This document shows positions 11,767 to 23,149 of a DNA stretch of 64,000 bases, piece after piece. The stretch spans positions 6,737,594-6,801,593 of the forward strand of contig JAQFVV010012416.1 of the NCBI GenBank assembly GCA_028023455.1, in the 5' to 3' direction. Under the pieces are notes generated by a model. That model was not told where the DNA came from. It saw only the letters and a list, made by a program, of their open reading frames with translations, and did no database searches. The stretch is from Epiperipatus broadwayi. Taxonomy: Eukaryota; Onychophora; Udeonychophora; Euonychophora; Peripatidae. Within the stretch, counting starts at the first letter, position 1. Each line of letters opens with the position of its first letter. Made by a program: the position numbers and the translations under genes.

Positions 11767-11999
11767 CAAACTCTCCATACAGTGCCACCTGGTGCAAGCC
11801 TTAATAATCAATGGATGCAGGAAGGTTTGTGCATAAAATCCATATCTAGTCCTTATTCACCCAATATCCCCAGATTAGTTTCTATCTCGTATCTTTTATC
11901 AGGGAGGAGTTTTGGATCTGAGAGCATTACTATATGGAAAGTTTGCTACTGCTACTAACATCTTATGTAAGTATAAGAAATGGTGATCATATGATGTTT
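11767..11999. repeat. MITE-like repeat family A, copy 1
   Basis: It contains the AACTCTCCATACAGTGCCAC end, the central CCAATATCCCCAGA block and the AAGAAATGGTGATCAT outer block. These are shared with 30157-30455 and 32011-32286. It lies immediately upstream of the AP-2 pseudogene. Confidence 0.7.
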
Positions 12000-12039
12000 T
12001 GGTGGTTTCACCTTTCAAATATTAGTAGATCAAATTTAA

Positions 12040-12701
12040 AAGATACAAGCTATATTGCTGGAAAAGTGGGAATTCAAACTAAAAATGATAATAAGGAAAT
12101 GATCATCTCAGGAGTGACATCACCAACAGATGTCTTTTGTTCAGTTCCAGGACGGCTATCATTACTAAGCTCTATGTAAAAATATAAAGTGACTGTAGGT
12201 GAAGTACAACGAAGGCTATCTCCACCAGAATGTCTAAATGCATCTTTATTAGAAGGTGTATTAAGAAGGGCGAAGTCCAAGAATGGTGGGAGGTCACTTA
12301 AAAAAAAATTAGAAAAGATTGGACTCAATCTGCCAACAGGGAGAAGGAAAGCAGAAAATGTCACTTTATTGATGTTGTTAGTAGAAGGAGAAGCAGTGCA
12401 TTTGGCTCAGGATTTTGGTTACGTATGTGAAACAGAATTTCTGGCTCGTCAAATTGCTGAATATTTATGTTGGCAGAATATGGATCCAAATGAGCAATTT
12501 AGAATAAAAGATATGATCCTGGCAACAAAACAAGTGACCAAAGATTTGATGGATCTGTTGAATCAGGACTGATCACTTTTGTGCAATACTCGTCCCCAAA
12601 CTATTTTAGAACCGAACATTCAACATAATCTTACCCATTTTAACTTAATTACACATGGTTTTGGTAGTCCAGCAGTATGTGCTGCATTGACAGTTGTTCA
12701 A
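12040..12701 (+). pseudogene. TFAP2: Retrocopied AP-2 transcription factor (C-terminal half), broken
   Basis: The frame reads through landmark AP-2 segments in order: [89 protein letters not shown] and [19 protein letters not shown]. These cover the basic DNA-binding and helix-span-helix dimerisation region. AP-2 proteins bind GC-rich sites in the nucleus and control development. The frame is open except for TAA at 12177-12179 and TGA at 12570-12572, where family members have coding residues. From knowledge of the family, these segments are spread over several exons in the parent gene; here there are no introns, so this is a processed copy. The homology stops mid-domain at about 12701, where LINE sequence begins. 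The upstream limit near 12040 is approximate. Confidence 0.92.
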
Positions 12702-14944
12702 ACTAAACCTAAAACCCCCAAAATTAAAAAAAAGATAATAGAAAAGCCTACCTACATTGATCAGGTCCGGGAGTTTTCTGCCGGATCTGATATCAATACT
12801 TCAGAAGACACATCTTTCTTTAGTTTGGTTGAAACTAAAAAAACTTCCTCTACTAGTACACAATCTAATAGGCTTCCTGTTGTTAGGAAAACAAATAATA
12901 ATTCTAAAAAGGCTCCTGATAAAAGCCAGTCTATCAGCTCTTATAATGAATCAAATGTCCGGAGCTCAGAGCATGGCGATAATGATTTTGAAGATTACAT
13001 TGCAGCAAATCTAAGCACAGAAGAAAAAGGCTTAAATAATTCCCAGACTCCACACCCCATTATATATATGGAAAATAAAGAAGGAAATTTAATAAACAAT
13101 CAATATTACAAGTCCTCAAACAGACAAATTAATACTAACACTAAAAATAAAAAAAAGATACCTGAGGCGCTGAATCAAAGTCCCTTTAGAACTTCACAAA
13201 CGGAAGCGAAGTTACTCACAAAGTCTACCATAGCTGTTTTAAACCTAAAAACAGTACTGTCTCTCAGAGAACACACACAAAAACAAACAATTGCTGAACA
13301 TAATCACCAAATAAATCCTACATATGCTAATATAACTAAAATAGGATTGATACAGCCCAATAACACAAATATAAACTCAACTAAAAATATGATGGTATCT
13401 CTCAGCACTACGAGCGTGTAATCACTCGTGCAAATGCATCTGATCTAACAAGACTAGAGTTAATAGAACAGGACTCAAGTCAACAAATTAATGAAGCACA
13501 ATCAAACCCTCTACATAACTCCTCCACCGATAATATTACTGAAGATCAATACACAAATATAACAAATAATTTCAACGCTTCTATCCCAATTAACTTACTA
13601 AAATCACTCGCTAACTACAACAGCGATAAGAGCCTCATTCTGGCAACTACAGATGCAAATTGTTCACTCTACAAGTTCCCTATTGAGGCTCTTTGTCAAC
13701 TTATAAAACAAGAGAATATTGGTGATGGCATACATCGCATTCTAACTCATCCCAATGATAGATACTTAGCTGTTGAGTTCACATCTTGGGCAAAAAGAAA
13801 CAATTACAAAACAATTGACAACAAACTAATGATTTATATAGATCTCAACAGAACATCCACACTATCAGGAAGAATCAAAAACTGTATTATGGGAATAGAT
13901 GAAACCCAACTTCAAGAAATATTAACACCCTTTGGAAAAATTTCCAAATTCAAATACCTCCCAATGGACAGAACAGGAAACCTCATCCTATCAAACACGG
14001 CTATATTTGATCTACAGCTGATGAAAGGCATAATTCCAACAGATATACCTACAGAAATGAAATACAAGGGGTCTCCAATGATTCTCTCATTCTTAGGAGT
14101 CAGGCCCCAATGTTTTTACTGTGGACAGAGATCCCATTTAATCAAAGACTGCATTTCACGCATCTGTACAACATGTGGAAACAAAAAGAACAGATACCAC
14201 AGATGCAAAGAAAACCATACAAACCCAGCTGAGGAATACCACAACTCTGAAGACCATACTCTACATAATAATTCATCAGATCAACACAACCAACTAGATG
14301 AGTTCCGAACAGTAGAGAGCAGAACAAAGAGATATAATTTTCAGCCTACGTCCAAAAGTACACCATACTCCAATTTGAACTCAAAAAATCAATCTCATTC
14401 ACATATTAAAGGTCTACAACTCAGAACCACTTATCACAAAACTAAAACTGATGAAACTAGTCATCTGGAAGGAAATAACTCTCAGAGTTCCACAACAAAC
14501 TCAAAATCACCTCTCTTCATTAGACAAACACATACGCCAGCCAAGCCAACAGATCTGCCCAAAAAACCTACCATCTTATCACACTCTTTAGAAACTTCAT
14601 TCCCAAAACAAAAAACCAATCTCAGCATAAATGCAGCAATAAATCAAGATTCCAACAACATGAAAAATAACTCGAAAGATGAATTTTCAGAACAAAATTC
14701 TGAAATGGAAAACAGTACATTAGAATCTCTTAATAACAAAAGAAAATCATCCAATATCAACAAAGCTAGATCAGAGGAAGATAATATCACTTTGCCACCC
14801 ACCCTTAAAGACAGCAACTTCAGTAATCAGATTTTACAACCCAATAATACAACAGAAACAGTTGGAGGAAAAATACAGAAAATTATCTGCTCAAGGCCAA
14901 ATAGCCCACAAACCAGACCTGATTACTCCTCATCTGATGAATAA
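12702..14944 (+). pseudogene. LINE ORF1 (gag-like, CCHC), one frameshift
   Basis: From the AP-2 junction the frame stays open to TAA at 13419-13421. It then continues in the next frame (start of the match near 13409) to TGA... the stop codon ending at 14944, with no other break. The N-terminal part is lysine-, asparagine- and serine-rich and probably disordered. Near 14110-14151 lies a perfect C-X2-C-X4-H-X4-C knuckle (CFYCGQRSHLIKDC), followed by a second cysteine/histidine group (ICTTCGNKKNRYHRC). ORF1 proteins of this kind bind the element RNA. The last third is again low complexity. A single-base indel near 13395-13409 is enough to explain the shift. Confidence 0.82.
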
Positions 14945-15039
14945 ATATTAATACCTCAGTTTTCCCTTACTAATAACAAAGATAATCTTCGGAATCTTGC
15001 CCAATGCTTTTCACAAATCGCTAAAAACCTGCCTGTGGT

Positions 15040-15870
15040 AAGTAATGGCAAATCCATTGGCAATGAACAGTATCACTTGTAGGATTGCTTGGGTAAATGT
15101 CAGAGGTATAAACTCTCTCACATGAGTTCATCCCATTAGGCATTTCTTTTCATCTGTCTCTCCCCACATTCTCTTTATGGGAGAGACAAAGTACCACTAT
15201 AACTCAAAAAACAATATTTCCTCTGAACTAAACAAACTTGGTTTTACTTATCTTTCAGTTAATCACTCTCCAGCTGGAGGTGTGGGCATCCTAGTTAACA
15301 AAAAAATGCCTCCTCAACAAGTTTAAAATGTTATATGAAGACCTTAATTTAATAGCCATCAACATTCTATGTATATCTACCTAATAATATAACAACTATT
15401 TTAAAAGTTATTCACACTATTAATATGCTCACTGCTAGTCAATCCTCATGGGGGATTTTAATATTTCCTATGACTGCTTCACATCAAAATACTTACACCT
15501 GCTAAATCGAGGCTTTTTAAATGGAAGAGGCTTCTTCCCACCCAATGCCTTCTCTTTTTACAATAAAACTCAGCACTCTCTAATAGACCTTTTATTTTAT
15601 ATCTCAGAATTACACTTTGGTCTGGAGGCCATCCTCCAGCCAGTCGCCTTCTCAGACCACCAAGCAATATTAACTTCTCTACAGTTTAGAAACTGTACCA
15701 CAATCAGTCTCAACAAAACTATTAGAGTACTAACTCGTGCTGCCACGACGGAAGCCTTTTTCTCTGAAACATACTTTCTGTTTCATAAGATTGATATTCT
15801 TTCTAGGCCTCCAGAAGAAGCATGGTTTTCATTCATAGGAATATTAGACCTTAATAGCACACTATACTAA
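15040..15870 (+). pseudogene. LINE ORF2 endonuclease domain, broken
   Basis: The APE-type endonuclease nicks the target DNA. Traces start with AWVNVRG near 15088, then NHSPAGGVGILVNKK near 15260-15310. The later open part (15448-15870) holds MGDFN and the SDHQAI catalytic block at 15652-15666. Stops and shifts separate the pieces (for example TGA near 15122 and TAA near 15328). The likely catalytic residues of the later motifs remain, but the domain cannot be made as one chain. Confidence 0.78.
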
Positions 15871-16213
15871 GAAAGTCAAAGGACCTACCACACTTTTCAA
15901 AGAATTAGAACATATCCACAATAAGATCAAGACTTTTGCTATAGACACTGAACCTATAGAAAATTTACTTGCCCTCAAAAATCAATATAAACATAAACAA
16001 ACAACAATAGCAGAACATATAGCTATTAAGAGATCTAAGATTTTCCTACCATCACAACACTGTTGGACGAGAGGATACCTGCAGTGGGCTTTAGGTGCAA
16101 AATCAAAACAAAACACTCCAACAATTATAACCATCAATGGTTTTCAAACCACTGGCCTCCAAATGATTCAACATATCGAAGAACACCTCAGAGATTGACT
16201 TCAGGCTCACTAC
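15871..16213 (+). pseudogene. LINE ORF2 linker between endonuclease and RT
   Basis: A readable frame with broken stretches (for example LFKELEHIHNKIKTFA and FLPSQHCWTRGYLQW) joins the endonuclease to the RT. A stop lies near 16197. It is the usual spacer of such elements, with no catalytic motif. Confidence 0.6.
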
Positions 16214-17725
16214 GTGGATGTACACAAAGCATCAAGAGACAGTACTAGAGTAAATGCACATGGCATCACTGAGGCAGAGCTCAAAAGCCACCTTTTAGCA
16301 CTACCCATAAATGTCCACCCTGGAATGCATGCCATTCCCAAATTTGTACTAACTCACCTCAATAACTTCACAATCCCAATCATCATGAAAATGATTAACC
16401 ATTTATCATCACAGAAAAGATCAATAGCCAACCTCTATCCAATAGCGATGGTTCCATTCATTAAAAAGAACAGAGATCCAACATCCATCAACAGCTTAAG
16501 ACCCATATCCATGACCCCTATCCTCATTAAAATAATAGAGGGGGTCATAAAGGAAAAAATACAAGACAAAATCCTAAACAAAATATCAGAATCACAATTT
16601 GCCAGAAAAGGATCATCCACACTAACTGCAATGGGAGAGGTCAAAATATTACTGGACCATATCAGATCTAAAAAATTGTCCAAACCTATTGCAGTACAGA
16701 TTGACATTACTGAAGCATTCGATTCAGTCAACATTAATACTCTACTTGATTTACTGGATGAATGTGAAATTTCCACAGAAATTATCCAAATCATTGATAA
16801 CCTCTTCCACAACAGACTAATACACATATCGCTCAATGGGTCATATTCCAACGGTTTCTCCCCTACCAGATCTATTCCGCAGGGATCCCCACTGAGTGCC
16901 CTACTCTTTTCATGCTACATTAACCCCCTGTTAATAGCATTAGAGAGCTCCCTCCCTGGAGTATTTATACCCCGCATCAAGAAATTGATGAAGACCATCG
17001 CCTATATGGACGATGTTCTTATTATCCTACCATCCCAGAAATTCCTAAAACCTCTCTACAAAATCCTTAACAATTTCTCTAAAACCTCGCAGCTTACCAT
17101 AAACCCTGAAAAGTCATCATCATGGCATATTCTTAATGGAAGAAAAATCAAATCTAACTTTCTAGCCGAGCCCCAGAATTTTCTAGGATTCCCTATATAT
17201 AAATCCCAATCTGCCATGTCAAAACATATACAGAATACCATCATTGACTCAACAAATCATCTTACACAGACACTCTCAAAAGTTTATTTATCCCTCCAAG
17301 GCAAGGTGGCCTTACTAAACATGAAAGTAATGTCTAAAATAGCCTACTACCTGCCCATCATATCCGTATCAAAGACCTTCATTAATAAAATCAATAGGAT
17401 ATGTGTGGGTCTGTTCTGGAAGTGCCACATAACCTCCATTAGTATTTCAAGAATGCAATATCACAGAAAACTCAATGGAATGTCTCTACATTCCATTCAA
17501 GCCATTAACTATCAAAAAGGCCACACACTAATCTTCAACCTTATCCAAAAATTTGGCCAACCCCTAATATTAAGAGAGGTAATACCTACAGACACTCCCC
17601 CTCCTATCAAGGCTGGTTGGCTAGACCAACTAATTTCCCTTCTAAAACAACATAACAGCACCGCTACTGACGTATTCAAAAACAAAATTAACATATGGGA
17701 TGCACACAATTTAATAAGCCCTTAA
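16214..17725 (+). pseudogene. LINE ORF2 reverse transcriptase
   Basis: This is the longest open part of the LINE (503 codons). Conserved RT blocks appear in order: SINSLRPISMTPILIKIIE, then AVQIDITEAFDSVN with the first catalytic aspartate, then SIPQGSPLSALLF, then AYMDDVLI at about 17000-17020 with the second and third aspartates, then the thumb region (EPQNFLGFPIY). The domain itself looks intact, although it has no start of its own and the chain ends early at TAA near 17723-17725. Confidence 0.9.
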
Positions 17726-18274
17726 CAACCTCAAATTAAACCAAGTCTTGGCTGTTCCAATTACAGAATCACCACCTTATTCAAATTCTGGAAGTTGGAA
17801 CCCAAATTCCTCGACTATCTAATAAAGGTGAACCTAAATGCAATGCATACCAATTGGTTCCTGCATTACAAAAGAGGTATAAGAAACATAGACCCCATTT
17901 GTTCAAACTGCTTAATGCATGAAGAAACATTTGAACACATTATGCTTTCTTGCATGGGATTGGGAAGGATTAAACTCATAATATCTCAAAATAGTATTAT
18001 TGATTACTATAAAATTCTAACAATCAAAGAGTGTATTAAGGAAAGAGACTTCCCCACCATTAGGATAGCAATATTTGTTACATATTCTATCTGGGTGACA
18101 AGATGTAAATTAAAGTTTAGCATTCCCCAGCCAGAAGCAAACTCTTTCTTCCTTGCTACCCTTTCAAAACTACAAAAGAAAGACAGAATGCTCTCCTCAA
18201 AGTTTCTACATGAAGAAACATGGAAACTGCTCAAAATACCCTACCTACAAAATGACATCAATCCTAATGATTGA
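17726..18274 (+). pseudogene. LINE ORF2 C-terminal region with cysteine/histidine cluster
   Basis: After the stop at 17725 the reading resumes (FKFWKLEPKFLDYL) and includes CSNCLMHEETFEHIMLSC at about 17900-17953, a C-X2-C...H...C cluster typical of LINE ORF2 C-termini. It ends at TGA 18272-18274. Together with the RT, this would have been one protein. Confidence 0.78.
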
Positions 18275-18495
18275 TAAACCATATAACAGGTAAAAGAAAC
18301 ACGCAAATATCTGAATAATGTATGGACATAAAAATGCCCTAAACACACACTAATGTTTCTCTGATCTACGATCTGACTAAACAAACAAATCAGATCTCAT
18401 CTCATTCTACACAAACTCTTGGAGAACCTATAACAATATAAACATTTATAACTATCACTGAAAACATTTGTATATACCTATTATTAATAAACCTA
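18275..18495 (+). other. LINE 3' region with polyadenylation signal
   Basis: About 220 non-coding bases follow the ORF2 stop. AATAAA at 18486-18491 is five bases before the gap, so the 3' tail and target duplication are hidden. Confidence 0.6.
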
Positions 18496-18995
18496 NNNNN
18501 NNNNNNNNNNNNNNNNNNNNNNNNNNNNNNNNNNNNNNNNNNNNNNNNNNNNNNNNNNNNNNNNNNNNNNNNNNNNNNNNNNNNNNNNNNNNNNNNNNNN
18601 NNNNNNNNNNNNNNNNNNNNNNNNNNNNNNNNNNNNNNNNNNNNNNNNNNNNNNNNNNNNNNNNNNNNNNNNNNNNNNNNNNNNNNNNNNNNNNNNNNNN
18701 NNNNNNNNNNNNNNNNNNNNNNNNNNNNNNNNNNNNNNNNNNNNNNNNNNNNNNNNNNNNNNNNNNNNNNNNNNNNNNNNNNNNNNNNNNNNNNNNNNNN
18801 NNNNNNNNNNNNNNNNNNNNNNNNNNNNNNNNNNNNNNNNNNNNNNNNNNNNNNNNNNNNNNNNNNNNNNNNNNNNNNNNNNNNNNNNNNNNNNNNNNNN
18901 NNNNNNNNNNNNNNNNNNNNNNNNNNNNNNNNNNNNNNNNNNNNNNNNNNNNNNNNNNNNNNNNNNNNNNNNNNNNNNNNNNNNNNNNNNNNNNN
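18496..18995. other. Assembly gap (500 N)
   Basis: Exactly 500 N, a round length that suggests a placeholder. It falls between the LINE 3' end and the LTR of the next element. Long ORFs across it are artefacts. Confidence 0.98.
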
Positions 18996-18997
18996 AT

Positions 18998-20754
18998 ATT
19001 TTAACGATCCAGCAGTGGTAGATCGTATCATACATGCCACTTTTTCACCAAAGGCGCCATCTAGGCATTTGAGCCTAGAAAATTTATAAAGTAGGCAGAT
19101 ACAGCTGTTAGGATTCCACTTTGTTACATATTTAGATCGTTCGCCCATTGTCACTAGCTCAGTGGAGACGCTGAGATAAAAAAAAATCTATAAATTTAGA
19201 TATACATATAAAAAAATAATAAGCCACTACTTTGAGGAATTAACACATAAAAATATTTATTTACGCATATATAAAATAATACTAAACCGGGCAAAGTTTA
19301 ACATTTGGGTTTTATATTCTTATTATATTTAATTTACATTTATATAAATTTCAATGATTTTAATTTTGTTTATTTAGATTGTCAAGTATGAATGAACTAC
19401 GTGGATCGGCATTTGAAAAGAAACATTCTATCCTATTTAACCCTCCTTAATATAACTTTACAAATCCATATAGCCATTCACTTTCGACTTAATTTTAACA
19501 TTTATATCGTTCGCAACAGATTTATTTAACACAATGTTGGGGTATAGATCGATTACACAGGTTCCACGGTCAAAACATTTCAAATAAACATAAGCGATCC
19601 AAAATACAAAATTATTGATAGATGCAGTAGCACAGAAACTTATAAGTAACCCAATAGTATTCAACCATTAAGATACTTGCGTTGTCACCAATAACCAAAA
19701 GACATCGAATAAATACATTTAGATACTCAACCGTAGAGTATCATTCCCTTTATGTCAAGTGTCTTATATGTTTGAATCTAAATATGAAAAACCAAAATAT
19801 AATTAACCGCAAACAAATCCATGCAGCGTCTATAACCAACTTTAAATTTAACCATTTAAAATTTAACAATAAATATTAATACAATAACTAACAAATGGAA
19901 ATAGTTTTTTTTTGCCTCAAGCGGCATGCATATATATAAAAATTTCACATTATAAATTTAGTTGACACATAAGTCAGAGAACAGCTCCTTTTTATAAAAT
20001 TAAATTTATCAGTCTTCAAAGTTCTTAATTAATGTTCAGTTTTTCAACAATTGTTCATTTCTATTGCTTCTGTTGAAAGTCCATGTCCCGTTGGCAATTC
20101 CCCATGAACTTTCCTGGAAGACCGGTCTGATGTTTTGGAGGTGGCAGTTGCTGGTCCTGTCCCAGTATCACAGTCTTTGCATTTCGTGACAGTGAGGAGA
20201 GGACGGCAAGTGCGTCTTGCCTCAGACCCACCAAAATCAAGTTGGAAAAAAAAACAAACTCCCTTTGCCAATATTTTTCTCTTTTATATTATCCACCAGA
20301 GATTCACTGAACAAAACGTCACTGCTCTGTTTTTCCGTTCTGGTCCGAGCCAAGGCCCAGTGCTTCCATTTGTCAAGCTAAATTCCTTTCTTCTCTTATC
20401 TACCTTTTTCATCTGACTTTTTTATTAAACGGTTTTAAGCAATTAACTTTCAAACAAAATCATTTCCAGCCCCTTTATTGAGATTACAGGTTAATTAATA
20501 CCTGTTTTTTAGCTTTTAACTTACGTTATTTTTTATTTTAAAAAATACTTTTATAAATCTTTTTTTTAAAAAAAGACACGTTTAAAATACCTTTTTTTTT
20601 TATTTATCAAAAAACTACTTTTTAGAGTTTAACATCTGTGCGAATGTATATACGTATAACAAACATTTTTAATTTTAGCGTTTAGTTTTTTTTTACTTCT
20701 ATTTTTAATACACTTATTTTTTATATGCGAACTTACAAGTTTTTTATTTTAAAT
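18998..20754 (-). repeat. 3' LTR of the minus-strand element
   Basis: It matches 21395-23149, starting with the shared ATTTTAACGATC and ending near TTTTTATTTTAAATT. The LTR may extend to about 20782, where TGTAACGATATA occurs on the minus strand in a short palindrome. The distal edge touches the gap, so the target duplication is not readable. The small ORF on the plus strand at 20135-20416 is not supported. Confidence 0.8.
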
Positions 20755-21394
20755 TGATGTAACGACATATTTATATATCGTTACATATCAGTAAACTTCA
20801 CTCAAAAAAAAAAAATAAAAACATTGAAAAAAAAAAAAATAGAATTTACTTAGTGTTATAAAATAAATTACGTTATACAAATTTGTTATATATGAAATTT
20901 CAAAAGGACAAAACTTTTTTTTTTTTTTTTTTTTTAAAAAGACAAAACAGTAATTACACATATAATGAATAAAAAAAAAAGTTGACTGATGATTCCTTAG
21001 TACCAGCTTAAATTTCTGCCCCCTCCCTTCCAGGTTTCGATTTCTCCCTACCTTTAAAATTATTTAGGCAGAGTTAAACGATTAAATTTTTACACAAGAC
21101 TTTTTTAAAAAAAATTATGATTTATATTTATTAATTCGTTTTATTTATTACTTTTTTTATTCTCGTATTTCTCTTTACATATGCGCAATTTTTCTTACTG
21201 ACGTGCAACACACAAAATTTAAACTATAACTTTACTTTAATACAAAACATATATCTATATAATTTTCGAAAAAATTTACGGACGATTCCCATTTAAAATT
21301 CTCAGGGCACTCGTGTTTATTTAAGATAGGAAATTTCAGCATCAATTCCTTCTCAGGGTCAATTTCTGAGGTAAGGCCCCACGTTGGAGGCGCC
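20755..21394 (-). other. Interior of the minus-strand LTR element
   Basis: It holds only A- and T-rich runs, the purine tract at 21016-21031 and the primer-binding site. The first codons after the primer site on the minus strand (21232-21426) are open for 64 codons but look like no known gag. Confidence 0.7.
21016..21031 (-). promoter_or_regulatory. Polypurine tract of the minus-strand LTR element
   Basis: The minus strand reads GGAAGGGAGGGGGCAG, the expected plus-strand primer. It lies about 250 bases from the start of the matched part of the 3' LTR, so either the LTR start is further out than the repeat shows or the tract has been displaced. Confidence 0.55.
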
Positions 21395-21395
21395 A
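21376..21395 (-). promoter_or_regulatory. Primer-binding site, tRNA-Lys type
   Basis: The minus strand reads TGGCGCCTCCAACGTGGGGC. The tRNA-Lys1,2-type primer site TGGCGCCCAACGTGGGGC differs by two inserted bases. It sits directly after the LTR, as required for first-strand priming. Confidence 0.8.
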
Positions 21396-23149
21396 TTTTA
21401 ACGATCCCAGCAGTGGTAGATCGCATCGCACCGCACCCGCACTACCAAAAGGCGCCATCTGAGCATTTGAGCCTAGAAAATTTATAAAGAAGTATTAGTG
21501 AATACGCGCTGTTAGGATTCCACTTTATTTACATATTATTTAGATGCGTTAGCCCATTGTCACTAGCTCAGTGGAGCGGCTGAGATAAAAAAAAATCTAT
21601 AAATTTAGATATACATATAAAAAAAAATAATAAAAGCCACTGCCGAAATTAACACATAAAAATATTTATTTACGCATATATAAAATAATACTAAACCCAG
21701 GGAAGAAGTTTAACATTTAGGTTTTATATTCTTATTATGCTTTAATTTTACATTTATATAAATTTCAATGATTTTAATTTTGTTTTATTTAGATTGTCAA
21801 GTATGAATAATTTTACATTGGATCGGGCATTTGAAAAGAAAACATTCTATCCCTATTTAACCCTCCCTTAATATAACTTTACAAATCCATATAGCCATTC
21901 ACACGCCCGACTTAATTTTAACATTTATATACGTTCAACAGATTTATTTAACACAATGTTGGGTATAGATCGATTACACAGATTCCGGTCAAAAACATTT
22001 TCAAATAAACATGGCGAATCAATACAAAATTATTGATGCCGACAATCGCAGAGGAAACTTATAAGTAACTTAATAGTATTCAACAGTAAGATACTTGCGT
22101 TATGCCAATAACTTAAAGACATCCGAATAAATACATTTGATACTCGTAAGGTATCATTATTTATCGAATGTCTATATGTTACGATCAAATATGAAAACAA
22201 AATATAATTAACCATAAACAAATCCATGCAGCGTCTATAACCAACTTTAAATTTAACCATTTAAAATTTAACAATAAATATTAATACAATAACTAACAAA
22301 TGGAAATGATTTTTATGTAGCATGCATATATATAAAAATTTCATTATAAATTTAGTTGACACATAAGTCAAGAGAACGACTCCTTTTTATAAAATTAAAT
22401 TTATCCGTCTTTAAAGTTCTTAATTAATGTTCAGTTTTTCCAACAATTGTTCATTTCTATTGCTTACGGTGAGAAGTCCATGTCCCGTTGGCAATTCCCA
22501 CGCAGGCGCTTTCCATAAGGAAGACGGTCTGATGTTTTGGAGGTAGCAAGTTGCTGGTCCTGTCCTGGGCCTTTTGTCACAGTCTTTGCATTTTTAAATC
22601 AGTGAGGAGGATGGCAGGTAAGTACTTGCCTCCAGACCCGCAAAATCAAGTTAGGAAAAAAAAACAAACTCCCTTTGCCAATATTTTTTTCTCTTTTATA
22701 TTATCCACCAGGATTCACTGAACAAAACGTCACTGCTCTGTTTTTCCGTTCTGGTCCGAGCCAAGGCCCAGTGCTTCCATTTGTCAAGCTAAATTCCTTT
22801 CTTCTCTTATCTACCTTTCCATCTGACTTTTTAATTAAACAGTTTTTAAACAATTAACAAACAATCATTTCCATTTATAGATTACAGGAATTAATTAATA
22901 CCTGTTTTTTATTTAACCTACGTTATTTTTTTTTTTTTTTTTAAAATACTTTTATAAAAATCTTTTTTTTATAAAAACACATTCAAATACCTTTTTTTTA
23001 TTTATCAAAAAACTACTTTTTAAAGTTTAACATCTGTGCGAATGTATATCGTATAACAAACATTTTTAATTTTAGCGTTTAGTTTTTTTTACTTCTATTT
23101 TTAATACACTTATTTTTATATGCGAACTTACAAGTTTTTTATTTTAAAT
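21395..23149 (-). repeat. 5' LTR of the minus-strand element
   Basis: It is collinear with 18998-20754, with many small insertions and deletions (for example the GCATCGCACCGCACCCGCAC stretch after 21422 has no exact partner). The many short indels suggest either age or sequencing error in one copy. Confidence 0.8.

Larger units (their letters stand above)
12702..18495 (+). mobile_element. Non-LTR retrotransposon (LINE), 5' fused to AP-2, 3' end at gap
   Basis: A gag-like ORF1 with zinc knuckles is followed by an ORF2 with APE-type endonuclease, reverse transcriptase and a C-terminal cysteine/histidine cluster, then a short 3' region with AATAAA at 18486-18491, just before the N gap. The RT style and the C-terminal region resemble the L1/Tx1 group; the clade is not certain. 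There are several frameshifts and stops. No 5' UTR or ORF1 start codon is seen: LINE sequence begins inside ORF1 directly after the AP-2 segment. Confidence 0.88.
18998..23149 (-). mobile_element. Minus-strand LTR element with long LTRs and a minimal interior
   Basis: Two direct copies of about 1.75 kb (18998-20754 and 21395-23149) flank about 640 bases. On the minus strand, a primer-binding site (TGGCGCCTCCAACGTGGGGC, 21395 down to 21376) directly follows the copy at 21395-23149. A purine tract (GGAAGGGAGGGGGCAG, 21031 down to 21016) lies before the other copy. Only about 340 bases separate the two signals, so there is no room for gag or pol. The element is non-autonomous and must have used another element's proteins. 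The outer 5' edge (23149) seems truncated, because the sequence 20755-21015 has no partner beyond it. Confidence 0.82.

Noticed and set aside
12573-13421. Functional AP-2/ORF1 fusion gene
   Set aside because: The AP-2 part is cut by two stops, has lost its DNA-binding start in this ORF, and ORF1 is frameshifted at about 13400.
18402-19154. ORFs of up to 250 codons across the N run on both strands
   Set aside because: They are open only because N cannot form stop codons.
20135-20416. 93-codon ORF inside the 3' LTR, partly repeated at 22675-22857
   Set aside because: The reading is kept only in part between LTR copies and lies in non-coding LTR sequence.
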